From a virus: DNA of 64,000 bases. Below the pieces are notes generated by a model. The model was not told the origin of the DNA, did no database searches, and saw nothing but the letters and a program-made list of their open reading frames with translations. Shown here piece after piece: positions 45,034 to 52,910 of the stretch. The DNA lies in the IMG/VR virus record IMGVR_UViG_3300017917_002838, positions 1 through 64,000 of that record; one strand, given 5' to 3'. How positions within the stretch are numbered: position 1 is the stretch's first letter; each line of letters opens with the position of its first letter. Made by a program: the position numbers and the translations under genes.

Positions 45034-45642
45034 TTACTTCTTTTTAGTAGCTGGCTTTTTAGCTGCTGGCTTTGCTGCTGGCTTTGCAGCAGCTTTTGTA
45101 GTAACTTCTTTCTTCTTTACTGGTGTACCAAATGCTGGTCTTCCAAATCCTACAATTGCTACTGGCTTGCTAGGCATAACCTTAGAGCCGTTCTTTTTCT
45201 TGTAGGCACGACGTTGAAGGCAAACTTCTCCGCCGTTTCTTTGATCTCCAGCCTTAGCTTTTGTTGTATTTCCTTCAATTACCATAACGGTTCCGTCCCC
45301 GTTATCCTTTACAACAATTCCAACGTGAGAAATTCTATCTACGCCGTCTGCTGGAAAGTCAAAGTAGGCAATATCTCCTGGCTGTGGACTCGCTTCTTCC
45401 GCCTTTTGCCAGGTTCCGGCTTTCATAAATGCTTGTGCTCCAGCTGGGGTATACACCGTATTTGGCATCTTTACCTGAGCCTCATTAGCACACCACATAA
45501 CAAAACTTCCACACCATGGTTGGAAATTTGAACCGGTAAATGCACCATATTTTGTTTCGTTATCTTTAGGACCTTCAATAGTTCCTTCTTCTGCAAGCGC
45601 AACTTCTACTAGTCGTGCTGCCGAACCTTGTACTGCTGCCAT
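45034..45642 (-). CDS. CHAP-domain endolysin with Lys/Ala-rich tail
   Basis: 202 residues. WCGSFVMWC supplies the catalytic cysteine, and SHVGIVVKDNGDGTVMVIEGNT supplies the histidine and downstream Glu/Asn, in CHAP order; PQPGDIAYFDFP is also typical. The C-terminal 35 residues (TTKAAAKPAAKPAAKKPATKKK) resemble a histone-H1-like tail and may bind acidic cell-wall polymers. It cuts peptidoglycan cross-bridges or stem peptides. RBS AAGGAGAATA. Confidence 0.85.
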   Translation of the reverse strand: MAAVQGSAARLVEVALAEEGTIEGPKDNETKYGAFTGSNFQPWCGSFVMWCANEAQVKMPNTVYTPAGAQAFMKAGTWQKAEEASPQPGDIAYFDFPADGVDRISHVGIVVKDNGDGTVMVIEGNTTKAKAGDQRNGGEVCLQRRAYKKKNGSKVMPSKPVAIVGFGRPAFGTPVKKKEVTTKAAAKPAAKPAAKKPATKKK

Positions 45643-45650
45643 TATTCTCC

Positions 45651-46109
45651 TTAGTTACCGTTGATCATAGTCGTTAGAGATGAAGTCATTTTCCATCTCC
45701 ACTTTTCGTGAGCAGTTATTCTATCTGCAAAAAAATTTGCAACGCCTTGCTCTTGAGCATCATTTGCAAGAATAAATGCTTGCTTTAGGTCGTTAATAAT
45801 AATGTCGTTAGAAACAACCAAAGATCTTAACATTTCGATTGGATTATTATCATTCATCGAAAGATCGTATTTTATAGTTGCTGTTCCGGAAATTTTATTG
45901 ACATCAAACTCTGCAAATTGTCTGAATATTCTAATCCATTCAGCGTATTGATCTATAGAATCCCACGCATCATTATAAATATCCGAGAACATTTCATGGA
46001 ATTGATCAAATAAAATTCCTTCTACATTCCAATGATATCCGTGAGCTTTTGTATAATAGACAAATACATTTGCTTGTAAAAGTCTTAATTGTTGCAATAA
46101 AGCTTCCAT
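45651..46109 (-). CDS. dps: Dps-type ferritin-like protein
   Basis: 152 residues. YYTKAHGYHWNVEGILFDQFHEMFSDIYNDAWDSID contains the two His and the D-x3-E ferroxidase ligands in Dps order, and a helical bundle continues to the end. Dps dodecamers oxidise iron with peroxide and bind DNA. In a phage this may protect the genome or the host during late infection. Confidence 0.85.
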   Translation of the reverse strand: MEALLQQLRLLQANVFVYYTKAHGYHWNVEGILFDQFHEMFSDIYNDAWDSIDQYAEWIRIFRQFAEFDVNKISGTATIKYDLSMNDNNPIEMLRSLVVSNDIIINDLKQAFILANDAQEQGVANFFADRITAHEKWRWKMTSSLTTMINGN

Positions 46110-46152
46110 TATTAACTCCTAATTAATTTATTATCAAGTATACCATTTGCTT

Positions 46153-46227
46153 GCGCCCTAGGCAAGATTCGAACTTGCGACCAACGGATTAGAAGTCCGC
46201 TACTCTATCCACTGAGCTACTAAGGCG
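46153..46227 (-). tRNA. tRNA-Arg (UCU)
   Basis: Acceptor CGCCTTA / TAGGGCG, D-arm GCTC, anticodon arm GCGGA-CTTCTAA-TCCGT with one G-U, T-arm GCAAG-TTCGAAT-CTTGC. Abuts tRNA-Glu with no gap. Confidence 0.92.
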
Positions 46228-46300
46228 TACTTCCAACGGGGTTCGAACCCGCGTTACCGCCGTGAAAGGGCGGCGTCCTAGGCCACTAGACGATGGAAGC
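46228..46300 (-). tRNA. tRNA-Glu (UUC)
   Basis: Acceptor GCTTCCA / TGGAAGT, GTCTAGTGGCC D-region, anticodon arm CCGCC-CTTTCAC-GGCGG, T-arm GCGGG-TTCGAAC-CCCGT. Confidence 0.93.
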
Positions 46301-46301
46301 G

Positions 46302-46375
46302 TGGGGCGTGTAGGGCTCGAACCTACGACTACCGGATTATGAGTCCGGGGCTCTAACCAACTGAGCTAACGCCCC
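46302..46375 (-). tRNA. tRNA-Met or tRNA-Ile2 (CAU)
   Basis: Acceptor GGGGCGT / ACGCCCC perfect, D-arm GCTC, anticodon arm CCGGA-CTCATAA-TCCGG, T-arm GTAGG-TTCGAGC-CCTAC. It lacks an unpaired first base, so it is not the initiator; elongator Met versus lysidine-modified Ile cannot be decided here. Confidence 0.9.
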
Positions 46376-46380
46376 CAACA

Positions 46381-46410
46381 ACAAAGGCTATCATTTCTGA
46401 TAGCCTTTGT
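46381..46410. terminator. Bidirectional hairpin upstream of the tRNA cluster
   Basis: ACAAAGGCTATCA / TGATAGCCTTTGT, a perfect 13-bp stem with a four-base loop. Confidence 0.8.
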
Positions 46411-46502
46411 CTATAACTATAACATCCCAAGGTAGCGAGCCCGAATGTAGTAGGTGTTTTGGGGACCCTACTACTTAAAGTATATTACATAAATATTCTA
46501 AA
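46411..46502 (-). other. Non-coding leader with a structured element
   Basis: Between the tRNA cluster and the next gene. GTAGTAGG / CCTACTAC at about 46448-46473 encloses GTCCCCAAAACA. TATACT and TAATAT -10-like boxes sit at 46479-46487 but no matching -35 box is visible. It is probably a structured leader or small RNA ending at the hairpin above. Confidence 0.4.
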
Positions 46503-46664
46503 TTATTTAGTTTTATTGTTTTTTTCTTCTGAAGCATATAAAGCTTTTAAATGCGCTATAGCTGCACTTCTAGTTGGGTGACATCCGACAAGCTTGCCGT
46601 CTCCCTCTTTAACTACAGCATATCCGCTGCATCCTGCAGCATTTTGTTTGATTTGCCAAGGCAT
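46503..46664 (-). CDS. Small conserved phage protein
   Basis: 53 residues. CSGYAVVKEGDGKLVGCHPTRSAAIAHLKALYASE follows the 'C-x-x-x-A-V-V-K ... G-C-H ... A-x-x-x-L-x-A-L-Y' pattern that also occurs as the tail domain of phage head-maturation proteins. RBS AAGGAGAAAAA. Confidence 0.65.
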   Translation of the reverse strand: MPWQIKQNAAGCSGYAVVKEGDGKLVGCHPTRSAAIAHLKALYASEEKNNKTK

Positions 46665-46673
46665 TTTTTCTCC

Positions 46674-47003
46674 TTAATTATTTGGTAATTCTTTAGAGTC
46701 CATAGGAATTATTCCATACTCTCTAGCAACATTTAGACCTTCCTGTGTCATTCTAAAAGATGCCTCTAGATTTTCATCATATTCTATTTCTACATAACCT
46801 TCTTCATACAAGTTTTGTAGAACATTGTCTATGTGATCCATATGTGCACTCCACAATTCTGGGGCCACATCCTTTGCTTTATTTGTTATTCCATAAATAA
46901 ATTGACCATCATCATCAATTCCACTAAGCTCTATGGCACCTATTTCAATATAGTGATTTAATCTTTCATATTCATATTCATCGCCAAGATCTTCATCAAA
47001 CAT
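46674..47003 (-). CDS. Hypothetical protein, winged-helix-like
   Basis: 109 residues. The second half (VLQNLYEEGYVEIEYDENLEASFRMTQEGLNVAREY) has the helix-wing layout of small transcription regulators. Acidic. Overlaps the upstream gene by 8 bases. Assignment tentative. Confidence 0.5.
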   Translation of the reverse strand: MFDEDLGDEYEYERLNHYIEIGAIELSGIDDDGQFIYGITNKAKDVAPELWSAHMDHIDNVLQNLYEEGYVEIEYDENLEASFRMTQEGLNVAREYGIIPMDSKELPNN

Positions 47004-47232
47004 TTTCTCTCATCGCTTCCTCTACTATTTGTTGAACAAACTCAGAAAAGTGTTTTCTGATGCTTCCGGCTGGTCTGCCATTTAACTCTTTCCATAATCT
47101 AGTATACTCTATTACGTTTGCATATGTAGTTGGGCATAGCATAATTTCATTATATTGTCTTAAAACGGTAGGAAGCGGGACGTGTTTACCACAACATTTA
47201 CATTCTTTTGCAAGTATTTGATATTTATTCAT
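46996..47232 (-). CDS. Small zinc-binding protein next to terminase
   Basis: 78 residues. CKCCGKHVPLP and MLCPTTYANVIEY supply three to four cysteines, then a helical end. It is translationally coupled to terL by a four-base overlap. Confidence 0.6.
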   Translation of the reverse strand: MNKYQILAKECKCCGKHVPLPTVLRQYNEIMLCPTTYANVIEYTRLWKELNGRPAGSIRKHFSEFVQQIVEEAMRENV

Positions 47233-49019
47233 AGCATCTTCATTCTATCCAATGCTGTTGCTAAATCGCTAGGCATTGACTTTGGTGGTCTAATTAAATT
47301 TATAGAGTCTTTCTTTCCTTCAAAATATTCATCCATAGTCATGGATTCATAAGTATGTACTCTAATTTCTTTTTCTACTCCAGCATTAGATTTTGAAATA
47401 GCATTATAAATTGATCCACAAACTGCGTCCGCCAAATCTTTTGAACCTTTTCTAGGGTGATCAACTCGATCTCTCATAATTCTAAGCTGTAATAATTCAT
47501 CAATTAATAATGGTATATATGGTCCATGAAGTCTTTCTTCTAAAACAACCATAGCGAAATCGTCATAATGTTTTTTTGCAACCGACAAAAGTTCCGTATA
47601 TATGCTATATTGATTTAACTGTTGCATCATATCGTGAGAGTTCCATCTGTCAAAGGAACATGATCTTATCTTAAATCCCCGAGATTTTAAAGAAATTATA
47701 TAATCTTTTACTTCTGTAAAATCTACAGACTTATCTGCTGTTGGAGTCCAATATCTAATAGCATCTACGTGAACTATTGGTGCTGGTTGGGAATATTCAT
47801 TTGTTATTTTTACATTTACCCACTCTGACACATGAGACATTGCAACAGCGCAATGGTCGTGTTTTTGAGCTAAGTCTACGTGTATAAAATAGTCGACATC
47901 TTCTTTTGGCTTAAACCACTCTTCAAATCTTCCAAACTGATCTACAGCTATATTTGTATTACTGAAAGCTTTTTCTATTTTTTCTCTAGACTTAAAGAAA
48001 GCGTCTACAGCATCAGATGGCATGCATGCAAATCTTGCTAAGGCATCCGGCATATTTTTATAAAATTCAATTTTAAAATTTTCTATTTTTTTGGTTGGAT
48101 TTATATCCCATGTAGGTCTTTTAATTGCATATACTTTTGGTATTGTATATGAAATAATATGATCTTCTTCCCACTCAACAGTTATTTCATTTCCGTCAAT
48201 TCCGTCTGGAAGGTCTTCGTCCATCTTAAGTGTCTTACTTTGAATAATTGTTTCTTTTTCTGCTATTACTGAATTATAAAATTTTTGTATTGGATCATTT
48301 TTAAAACGAGGAAATGAAAGAAGTATAATCTTACCGAAATCTGGAAAACGAGAAACTACAGAACCTCTATACATATCATAAATAGCATCAGCGGTTTTAG
48401 CCTGATCGTGTCCTGTAGTATTTTCTGTAGCAAAACCAGAAATTTCATCAAGGATTACTGCTATTACGTTATAACCTTCCCAAGCTTCTCTTTCTGAGTG
48501 ACCTGAATGAACTGTAATATTTTTATCAAATTTTATCTCAGAAGCTTTTGGATCATATTTTCCAACAAACCAAGGAGATCTTTCTATTCTGGTCTTAAAT
48601 CCTTTAAAGAAAACATTGTTTGCTTGTTGTGCGTTAATAGCAATATTAAGAATATCTATAGAGTCTCCAGGTGGCTTACCATAGTATGTTGCAGGATCTT
48701 TAAGACACAACAATAGATACACCATGTATGAAACAGCTATAGTAGAACAATAGTCTTTGCCAGAACCTTTTCCGAGCTGTGCAATAATTTCGGTACAAGT
48801 TTGTTTGTATCTTATAGAACCTTCTTCTTTTCCAAATAACTTAATTAAAGTTGACTCTTTATATATCTGAGAAGACTTTTCAATAAGTGTATATTGATAT
48901 TCTGATAATGGTGGTAGACCTAAATAATCTGGGCTAGTTACAAAAGTTTTTAAATCTACTGGCTTTTCGTCAAACTCTTCGCCATCTAAAATATCTATAA
49001 TATCTGTAAAATCAAACAC
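47229..49019 (-). CDS. terL: Terminase large subunit
   Basis: 596 residues. IAQLGKGSGKDYCS near residue 83 is the Walker A box, VIAVILDEISGF near 185 the Walker B box with catalytic Glu, and LLSFPRF lies just after as a possible coupling segment. The nuclease domain shows HVDLAQKHDHCAVAM, SFDRWNS and a late SKDLADAVCGSIYNAI with the third acidic residue. It packages DNA into the head. terS lies two bases upstream. Confidence 0.9.
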   Translation of the reverse strand: MFDFTDIIDILDGEEFDEKPVDLKTFVTSPDYLGLPPLSEYQYTLIEKSSQIYKESTLIKLFGKEEGSIRYKQTCTEIIAQLGKGSGKDYCSTIAVSYMVYLLLCLKDPATYYGKPPGDSIDILNIAINAQQANNVFFKGFKTRIERSPWFVGKYDPKASEIKFDKNITVHSGHSEREAWEGYNVIAVILDEISGFATENTTGHDQAKTADAIYDMYRGSVVSRFPDFGKIILLSFPRFKNDPIQKFYNSVIAEKETIIQSKTLKMDEDLPDGIDGNEITVEWEEDHIISYTIPKVYAIKRPTWDINPTKKIENFKIEFYKNMPDALARFACMPSDAVDAFFKSREKIEKAFSNTNIAVDQFGRFEEWFKPKEDVDYFIHVDLAQKHDHCAVAMSHVSEWVNVKITNEYSQPAPIVHVDAIRYWTPTADKSVDFTEVKDYIISLKSRGFKIRSCSFDRWNSHDMMQQLNQYSIYTELLSVAKKHYDDFAMVVLEERLHGPYIPLLIDELLQLRIMRDRVDHPRKGSKDLADAVCGSIYNAISKSNAGVEKEIRVHTYESMTMDEYFEGKKDSINLIRPPKSMPSDLATALDRMKML

Positions 49020-49021
49020 GG

Positions 49022-49549
49022 CTATTCTGCCTCAATAACTATTGGCTCCGGCTTGCCTACAACTTGTGCAAGCTTCTTCATAATGTCTTCTCTAATTTCT
49101 GGATATTTTGAAGAAACATCTTTTAATATACCAACTAATATTTCTTGCTTTCTTTCTGTTTCAGCTATTTGAGCAGCAAGGTCTTGGTTATCCAATAAAC
49201 CTACAGATTGAAGCATGTTAATTCTTTTTTGCTCTATGTCTGATATAAGTTTTAAAGCATTTGCCTTAACGTTTAGCTGTCCTGCCTGATCTGCATCGTC
49301 TACGGTCTTCCAGGCCTCTTTAATGAGCATTGCGTAGTGCTTGTCTGCTCCAGAAATAGCCTCTTTTGCCCTGTCCTTAGAAGACCTATCATTACTAATT
49401 ATGTCTTTCCAGCTATCAATTAGCTCCAAGACTTCTTTTCTTTGAAATCCAGTAATTGTGGCAATTTGAGTCGGGTTATTGCCTTTGAGCAATTCCTCGA
49501 CAACTTTATTCATGCGGTCAAAATGTTCCGCTAACTCTATTTCTGCCAT
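49022..49549 (-). CDS. terS: Terminase small subunit candidate
   Basis: 175 residues. Residues 15-45 (VVEELLKGNNPTQIATITGFQRKEVLELIDSW) form a helix-turn-helix, followed by long helices (NALKLISDIEQKRINMLQSVGLLDN) as in small terminase subunits that ring the DNA. Position directly before terL supports the call. The gene starts six bases after a perfect -10 box. Confidence 0.75.
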   Translation of the reverse strand: MAEIELAEHFDRMNKVVEELLKGNNPTQIATITGFQRKEVLELIDSWKDIISNDRSSKDRAKEAISGADKHYAMLIKEAWKTVDDADQAGQLNVKANALKLISDIEQKRINMLQSVGLLDNQDLAAQIAETERKQEILVGILKDVSSKYPEIREDIMKKLAQVVGKPEPIVIEAE

Positions 49550-49555
49550 TTATAT

Positions 49556-49584
49556 ATTATACTTTTAGTCAACTAAAATGTCAA
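49556..49584 (-). promoter_or_regulatory. Perfect promoter with palindromic operator, leaderless terS mRNA
   Basis: TTGACA, 17 bases, TATAAT, then six bases to the ATG. The spacer is a perfect TTTTAGT-CA-ACTAAAA palindrome, so a repressor site fills the whole -35/-10 interval. Confidence 0.85.
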
Positions 49585-49904
49585 TTTTGACTGGCTATTT
49601 TCAACAATATTAAATAACCAATTAGATCATCAATATCGTTATCTCCAGGAAAACCTTGAGCATTTTTTATCCTATTTAACTTATCATCAATACGAACTTT
49701 TAATTGTTCGGTAGCATCTGATTGTGCAAATAGTCTCATTGGGCTTAGTGCTGAGTCTCCATAAGAAATATTCTTTTTAACAAGATTGTGTGCTATTTCA
49801 TGGCACATATTAACTATCTTTAATCCGGACGGTGCCGTACATGCTTTTGTGACTAAATCATCACATCTAAAATATTCTCTATCTGGATATACTGGATCCA
49901 ACAT
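49581..49904 (-). CDS. DUF1599/Nmad1-like protein
   Basis: 107 residues. ACHEIAHNLVKKNISYGDSALSPMRLF-like segment and RIDDKLNRIKNAQGFPGDNDIDDLIGYLILL match a family of all-helical phage proteins linked with nucleotide modification or hydrolysis of nucleotides. The E-x2-H...D-x2-D pattern resembles NTP-pyrophosphohydrolase folds. Start at the ATG nine codons after an earlier one; the shorter form is more typical. Confidence 0.6.
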   Translation of the reverse strand: MLDPVYPDREYFRCDDLVTKACTAPSGLKIVNMCHEIAHNLVKKNISYGDSALSPMRLFAQSDATEQLKVRIDDKLNRIKNAQGFPGDNDIDDLIGYLILLKIASQN

Positions 49905-49911
49905 TTTCCAC

Positions 49912-50637
49912 CTATTCTTTAGTATTTTCAATTTTTTTATGAACCTCAGCTATCCACTGCACATAACCGTCCGTCCAATTTTGACTGCCATAAATATTTC
50001 TTGCAGCTATGTGATGGAATAGTCTCCAGTTTTCTCCACCATAGCAAAAGAATTTCAAGTCTTTAGATTTTTCTAAATTATTGTATTCTTCATAGTCCTT
50101 AATTAAATCATATTTTTTAGAAAACGTCAAGGACTTAGTTATTCCTGCTGTCCAAATTGTTGGTCCAGTCATGGCATGCACAAAATGTGGATTAGAATAG
50201 TCTGGATCTTTAAATGCTTCTTTAATTAAATCTAAAACATTTTTAATTATTTGATTTCCTGGTGTTGCAGCAAATAACCATTGACAAAAATCTATTTCAT
50301 GTTCTGGGCAAACAATTAGGGAATACTCGTCATTTATCCATGTATCTATTGGTTTTAAACATATGCAATCTAGATCTGCATATATTCCACCATATTTATA
50401 AATAACCATGTATCTCCATATATCACCTCTCATTACGCCAATAGGTGCAGTTATAAATATATTATGCCATTCTTCACCAAATTCTTTTAAAACAAACTCG
50501 GCGGCCTGAGTATCGTCCATATATACGTATTTATATTCAGGATTTAAACTCTTCCATGTTTCTGTTGTTTCTTTAATATAGTCTGGTAGAACATCATAAG
50601 GGTCTTTGTATGTTTGCCAAATTATTCTAGGAATCAA
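49912..50637 (-). CDS. Glycosyltransferase, GT32-type (DXD)
   Basis: 241 residues. IPRIIWQTYKDPYDVLPDYI at the start and YKYGGIYADLDCICLKPID, with the DxD in ADLDC, are hallmarks of the GT32/Gly_transf_sug family. Located in a surface-modification block with two methyltransferases. Confidence 0.8.
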   Translation of the reverse strand: MIPRIIWQTYKDPYDVLPDYIKETTETWKSLNPEYKYVYMDDTQAAEFVLKEFGEEWHNIFITAPIGVMRGDIWRYMVIYKYGGIYADLDCICLKPIDTWINDEYSLIVCPEHEIDFCQWLFAATPGNQIIKNVLDLIKEAFKDPDYSNPHFVHAMTGPTIWTAGITKSLTFSKKYDLIKDYEEYNNLEKSKDLKFFCYGGENWRLFHHIAARNIYGSQNWTDGYVQWIAEVHKKIENTKE

Positions 50638-51196
50638 TTTTAAAATCCTTTACTACTCTTGGGTCTATCCACCAATCTTCAAACATCCTATTTGGATCTC
50701 CATCATTAATATTTTCAGCAATCAATTCATATCCAAGCAATTTAAATATACCATGAGATTCAGCCTTGATTAAAGAGTTATCTGGGCTTGCATATAAATC
50801 ATGTTCATATGTTATAGTTGAAAATCTATACTCGAGTAAAGGTAGCTTATATAAAGCTTTAAGAGTTTGTTCGGCAGGCTCTATATCTAATTGCAGATAA
50901 TCAATTTGTTTTGGAAAATTATTATCTTTAAAATATTTTAAATAATTAAAATCTGTTGCGTCTGTAGCAATACATTTATTTTTTCTAGAATTATTATATA
51001 TCTCAACCAATTCTGAATTTATCTCAAAACCTACTCCAGACCAACCATATTCTTCTTCTAACAATAAAGTATTATTCCATGCGACTGGATCGTTAGATCC
51101 TATTTCTACATAGAATCCATTTCTTTTTTCTTTTAAAGCATTTAATACAAAAGATTCCTGGTGTGCTTGGCTTTGGCTCTTTTCAAATATCCTCAT
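50627..51196 (-). CDS. FkbM-like methyltransferase
   Basis: 189 residues. GFYVEIGSNDPVAWNNTLLLEEEYGWSGVGFE is the FkbM-type SAM-binding start, and LQLDIEPAEQTL is the conserved acidic motif of the fold. Such enzymes O-methylate sugars, matching the GT32 next to it. Overlaps that gene by 11 bases. Confidence 0.75.
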   Translation of the reverse strand: MRIFEKSQSQAHQESFVLNALKEKRNGFYVEIGSNDPVAWNNTLLLEEEYGWSGVGFEINSELVEIYNNSRKNKCIATDATDFNYLKYFKDNNFPKQIDYLQLDIEPAEQTLKALYKLPLLEYRFSTITYEHDLYASPDNSLIKAESHGIFKLLGYELIAENINDGDPNRMFEDWWIDPRVVKDFKIDS

Positions 51197-51339
51197 CTTT
51201 TTTTAATCAATCCAAACTTTTCTAAATATCTCTGTATGGTCATTGCAGAGACTCCACACTCATCAGCTATTTCTATAACTGTTTTCTTTTGAACAACGTA
51301 CCTTCTGTATAACCAAACCTCGCTTTGATATAGTTTCAT
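51193..51339 (-). CDS. Helix-turn-helix microprotein
   Basis: 48 residues. YRRYVVQKKTVIEIADECGVSAMTIQRYLEKFGLI is a helix-turn-helix of the resolvase or homeodomain-like type (A-x3-G-V-S-x2-T-I). Overlaps both methyltransferase genes. Could be a small regulator, or a remnant of a homing-endonuclease DNA-binding domain. Confidence 0.65.
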   Translation of the reverse strand: MKLYQSEVWLYRRYVVQKKTVIEIADECGVSAMTIQRYLEKFGLIKKR

Positions 51340-52082
51340 GATTTTCTCTTTAAAATTATATTAAAAACTTTTCTTGGAATATTGTTAATATCAAATCTAT
51401 CTCCATTTAAATAAAAAATATCATAATCAATATATATTTTTTGTAAAAATTTATTATCATTATGTCCAACTTCCATCATAATTAGTTTACATTTTTTTGT
51501 ATTATTATGCATTCCATCAAATACTTTTTCCTCATGTCCTTCTACATCAATTTTAATAAAATCTGGAGTTTCATCATAAATGCTATCCAATCTTATTGCT
51601 TTTACCTTTTCTACTGTATATTTATCATTGGGCTCATTATTATAAAAATCTAATTTTATGATTGTTGATGCTCCTATATTTTCAAAAGGGATAAGCATTG
51701 TGGCTTCGTAATTTTTATTAGAAAGAGCATATTGATACATTGTTATTTTGCCTGCATGATCATAATTGTTTAATTTTGTAGAAATTTGATAATTATCATT
51801 TAAATGTTTTAATGGTTCAAATGCTATTACTTCTCCGGTTTTTCCAACAATTCGTGCCATAACTTCTGTAAAGTATCCATTATTAGCTCCAATATCTAGA
51901 CATTTCCAACCAGGTTGTATATTTTTTATCATCCATTCAGTTTCTTCTTGCTCCCATATTCCTAATTTTTTGCAACATGCTTGTACTGCATTATCACTTT
52001 CATCTCCCGTATAAACAAAAAATGAGTTTAAAACTTTTGAAAATCCTCCAAGATTTACAATTTCTCTATTTTGTGTATTCAT
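51336..52082 (-). CDS. FkbM-family methyltransferase
   Basis: 248 residues. KCLDIGANNGYFTEVMARIVGKTGEVIAFEPL is a classic SAM-binding motif I to II, and PDFIKIDVEGHEEKVFDGM is the diagnostic FkbM motif. It probably O-methylates a surface sugar. One-base overlap with the RuvC-like gene. Confidence 0.85.
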   Translation of the reverse strand: MNTQNREIVNLGGFSKVLNSFFVYTGDESDNAVQACCKKLGIWEQEETEWMIKNIQPGWKCLDIGANNGYFTEVMARIVGKTGEVIAFEPLKHLNDNYQISTKLNNYDHAGKITMYQYALSNKNYEATMLIPFENIGASTIIKLDFYNNEPNDKYTVEKVKAIRLDSIYDETPDFIKIDVEGHEEKVFDGMHNNTKKCKLIMMEVGHNDNKFLQKIYIDYDIFYLNGDRFDINNIPRKVFNIILKRKS

Positions 52083-52648
52083 TATCTTTCCGTAAGTTGT
52101 TTATATCCATAAAATGCTATGCCAACCGAATCAGCAACATCAAAATCATCCAAGTTAATATTAAAGTTTGTATTTGCCCAGTTTACAGTTCTTTGCTTTC
52201 TTATCTCTCTCATTTTTGCTTTATACCAAGATTCAGTTTTACCTGGATTTTCAAACTTTAATTTGTCTTTTTCCATCTTTGTTGGATTTTTATTTCCAAT
52301 GTGTGATTGCCAAGCTGTTGGAGATATTGTAATTACTTTAGCCCCGCTAGACATTAGCTCGGCAATAACAACTCCATATACATAAGATAATTTAATAACA
52401 GCATCTGGAGACTTTACAAAAACAGCTCCTTCTACAACAATATAATCTGATTCCAATTGCGGAAGCATTGCCTTCATTTTTATTTTTGCGTCATATATTT
52501 TTTCATATATGTCTGCACCTACAAATTCTATTTTACCCCAACGAACCGGTTTATTGTTTTCTATCAGACAAAAAGCAACTGAATTTGTAGAAGCATCTAT
52601 GCCCAATACACGTTGCGCTTTTACTTTATGTAAACTAGCTAATGTCAT
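52082..52648 (-). CDS. RuvC-like Holliday-junction resolvase
   Basis: 188 residues. RVLGIDASTNSVAF carries the first catalytic Asp, DYIVVEGAVF the second acidic residue, and DDFDVADSVGIAFYG the last D-x2-D. Spacing and order match RuvC/RNase H-like phage resolvases. It resolves branched DNA before packaging. Confidence 0.8.
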   Translation of the reverse strand: MTLASLHKVKAQRVLGIDASTNSVAFCLIENNKPVRWGKIEFVGADIYEKIYDAKIKMKAMLPQLESDYIVVEGAVFVKSPDAVIKLSYVYGVVIAELMSSGAKVITISPTAWQSHIGNKNPTKMEKDKLKFENPGKTESWYKAKMREIRKQRTVNWANTNFNINLDDFDVADSVGIAFYGYKQLTER

Positions 52649-52910
52649 TTAGCAACCTCTTTATGTGCTCTCTGTCTTTAGTTTTATTTTTTTGTTGACA
52701 CTTAGTACATTTGTTGCCCTCGTTATATCTGCTTAACTTAGCACCACACTTACATTTTCTAACGGCACCATTTCTAATTGCTTTTTTTTCATAATACTTT
52801 TCCATAATTCTGCGATTAGTGGCAACACGGCAACACTCATCACAGCAATATTTTTGATTATGTGTTTTAGGATTAAAATCTTTTTTGCAATCTGAGTTAG
52901 CGCATATCAT
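52635..52910 (-). CDS. Two-ribbon zinc protein
   Basis: 91 residues. CANSDCKKDFNPKTHNQKYCCDECCRVATNRRIMEKYYEKK is a phage zinc ribbon often seen near nuclease genes, and KCKCGAKLSRYNEGNKCTKCQ is a second ribbon. DNA binding is likely. Confidence 0.65.
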   Translation of the reverse strand: MICANSDCKKDFNPKTHNQKYCCDECCRVATNRRIMEKYYEKKAIRNGAVRKCKCGAKLSRYNEGNKCTKCQQKNKTKDREHIKRLLNDIS

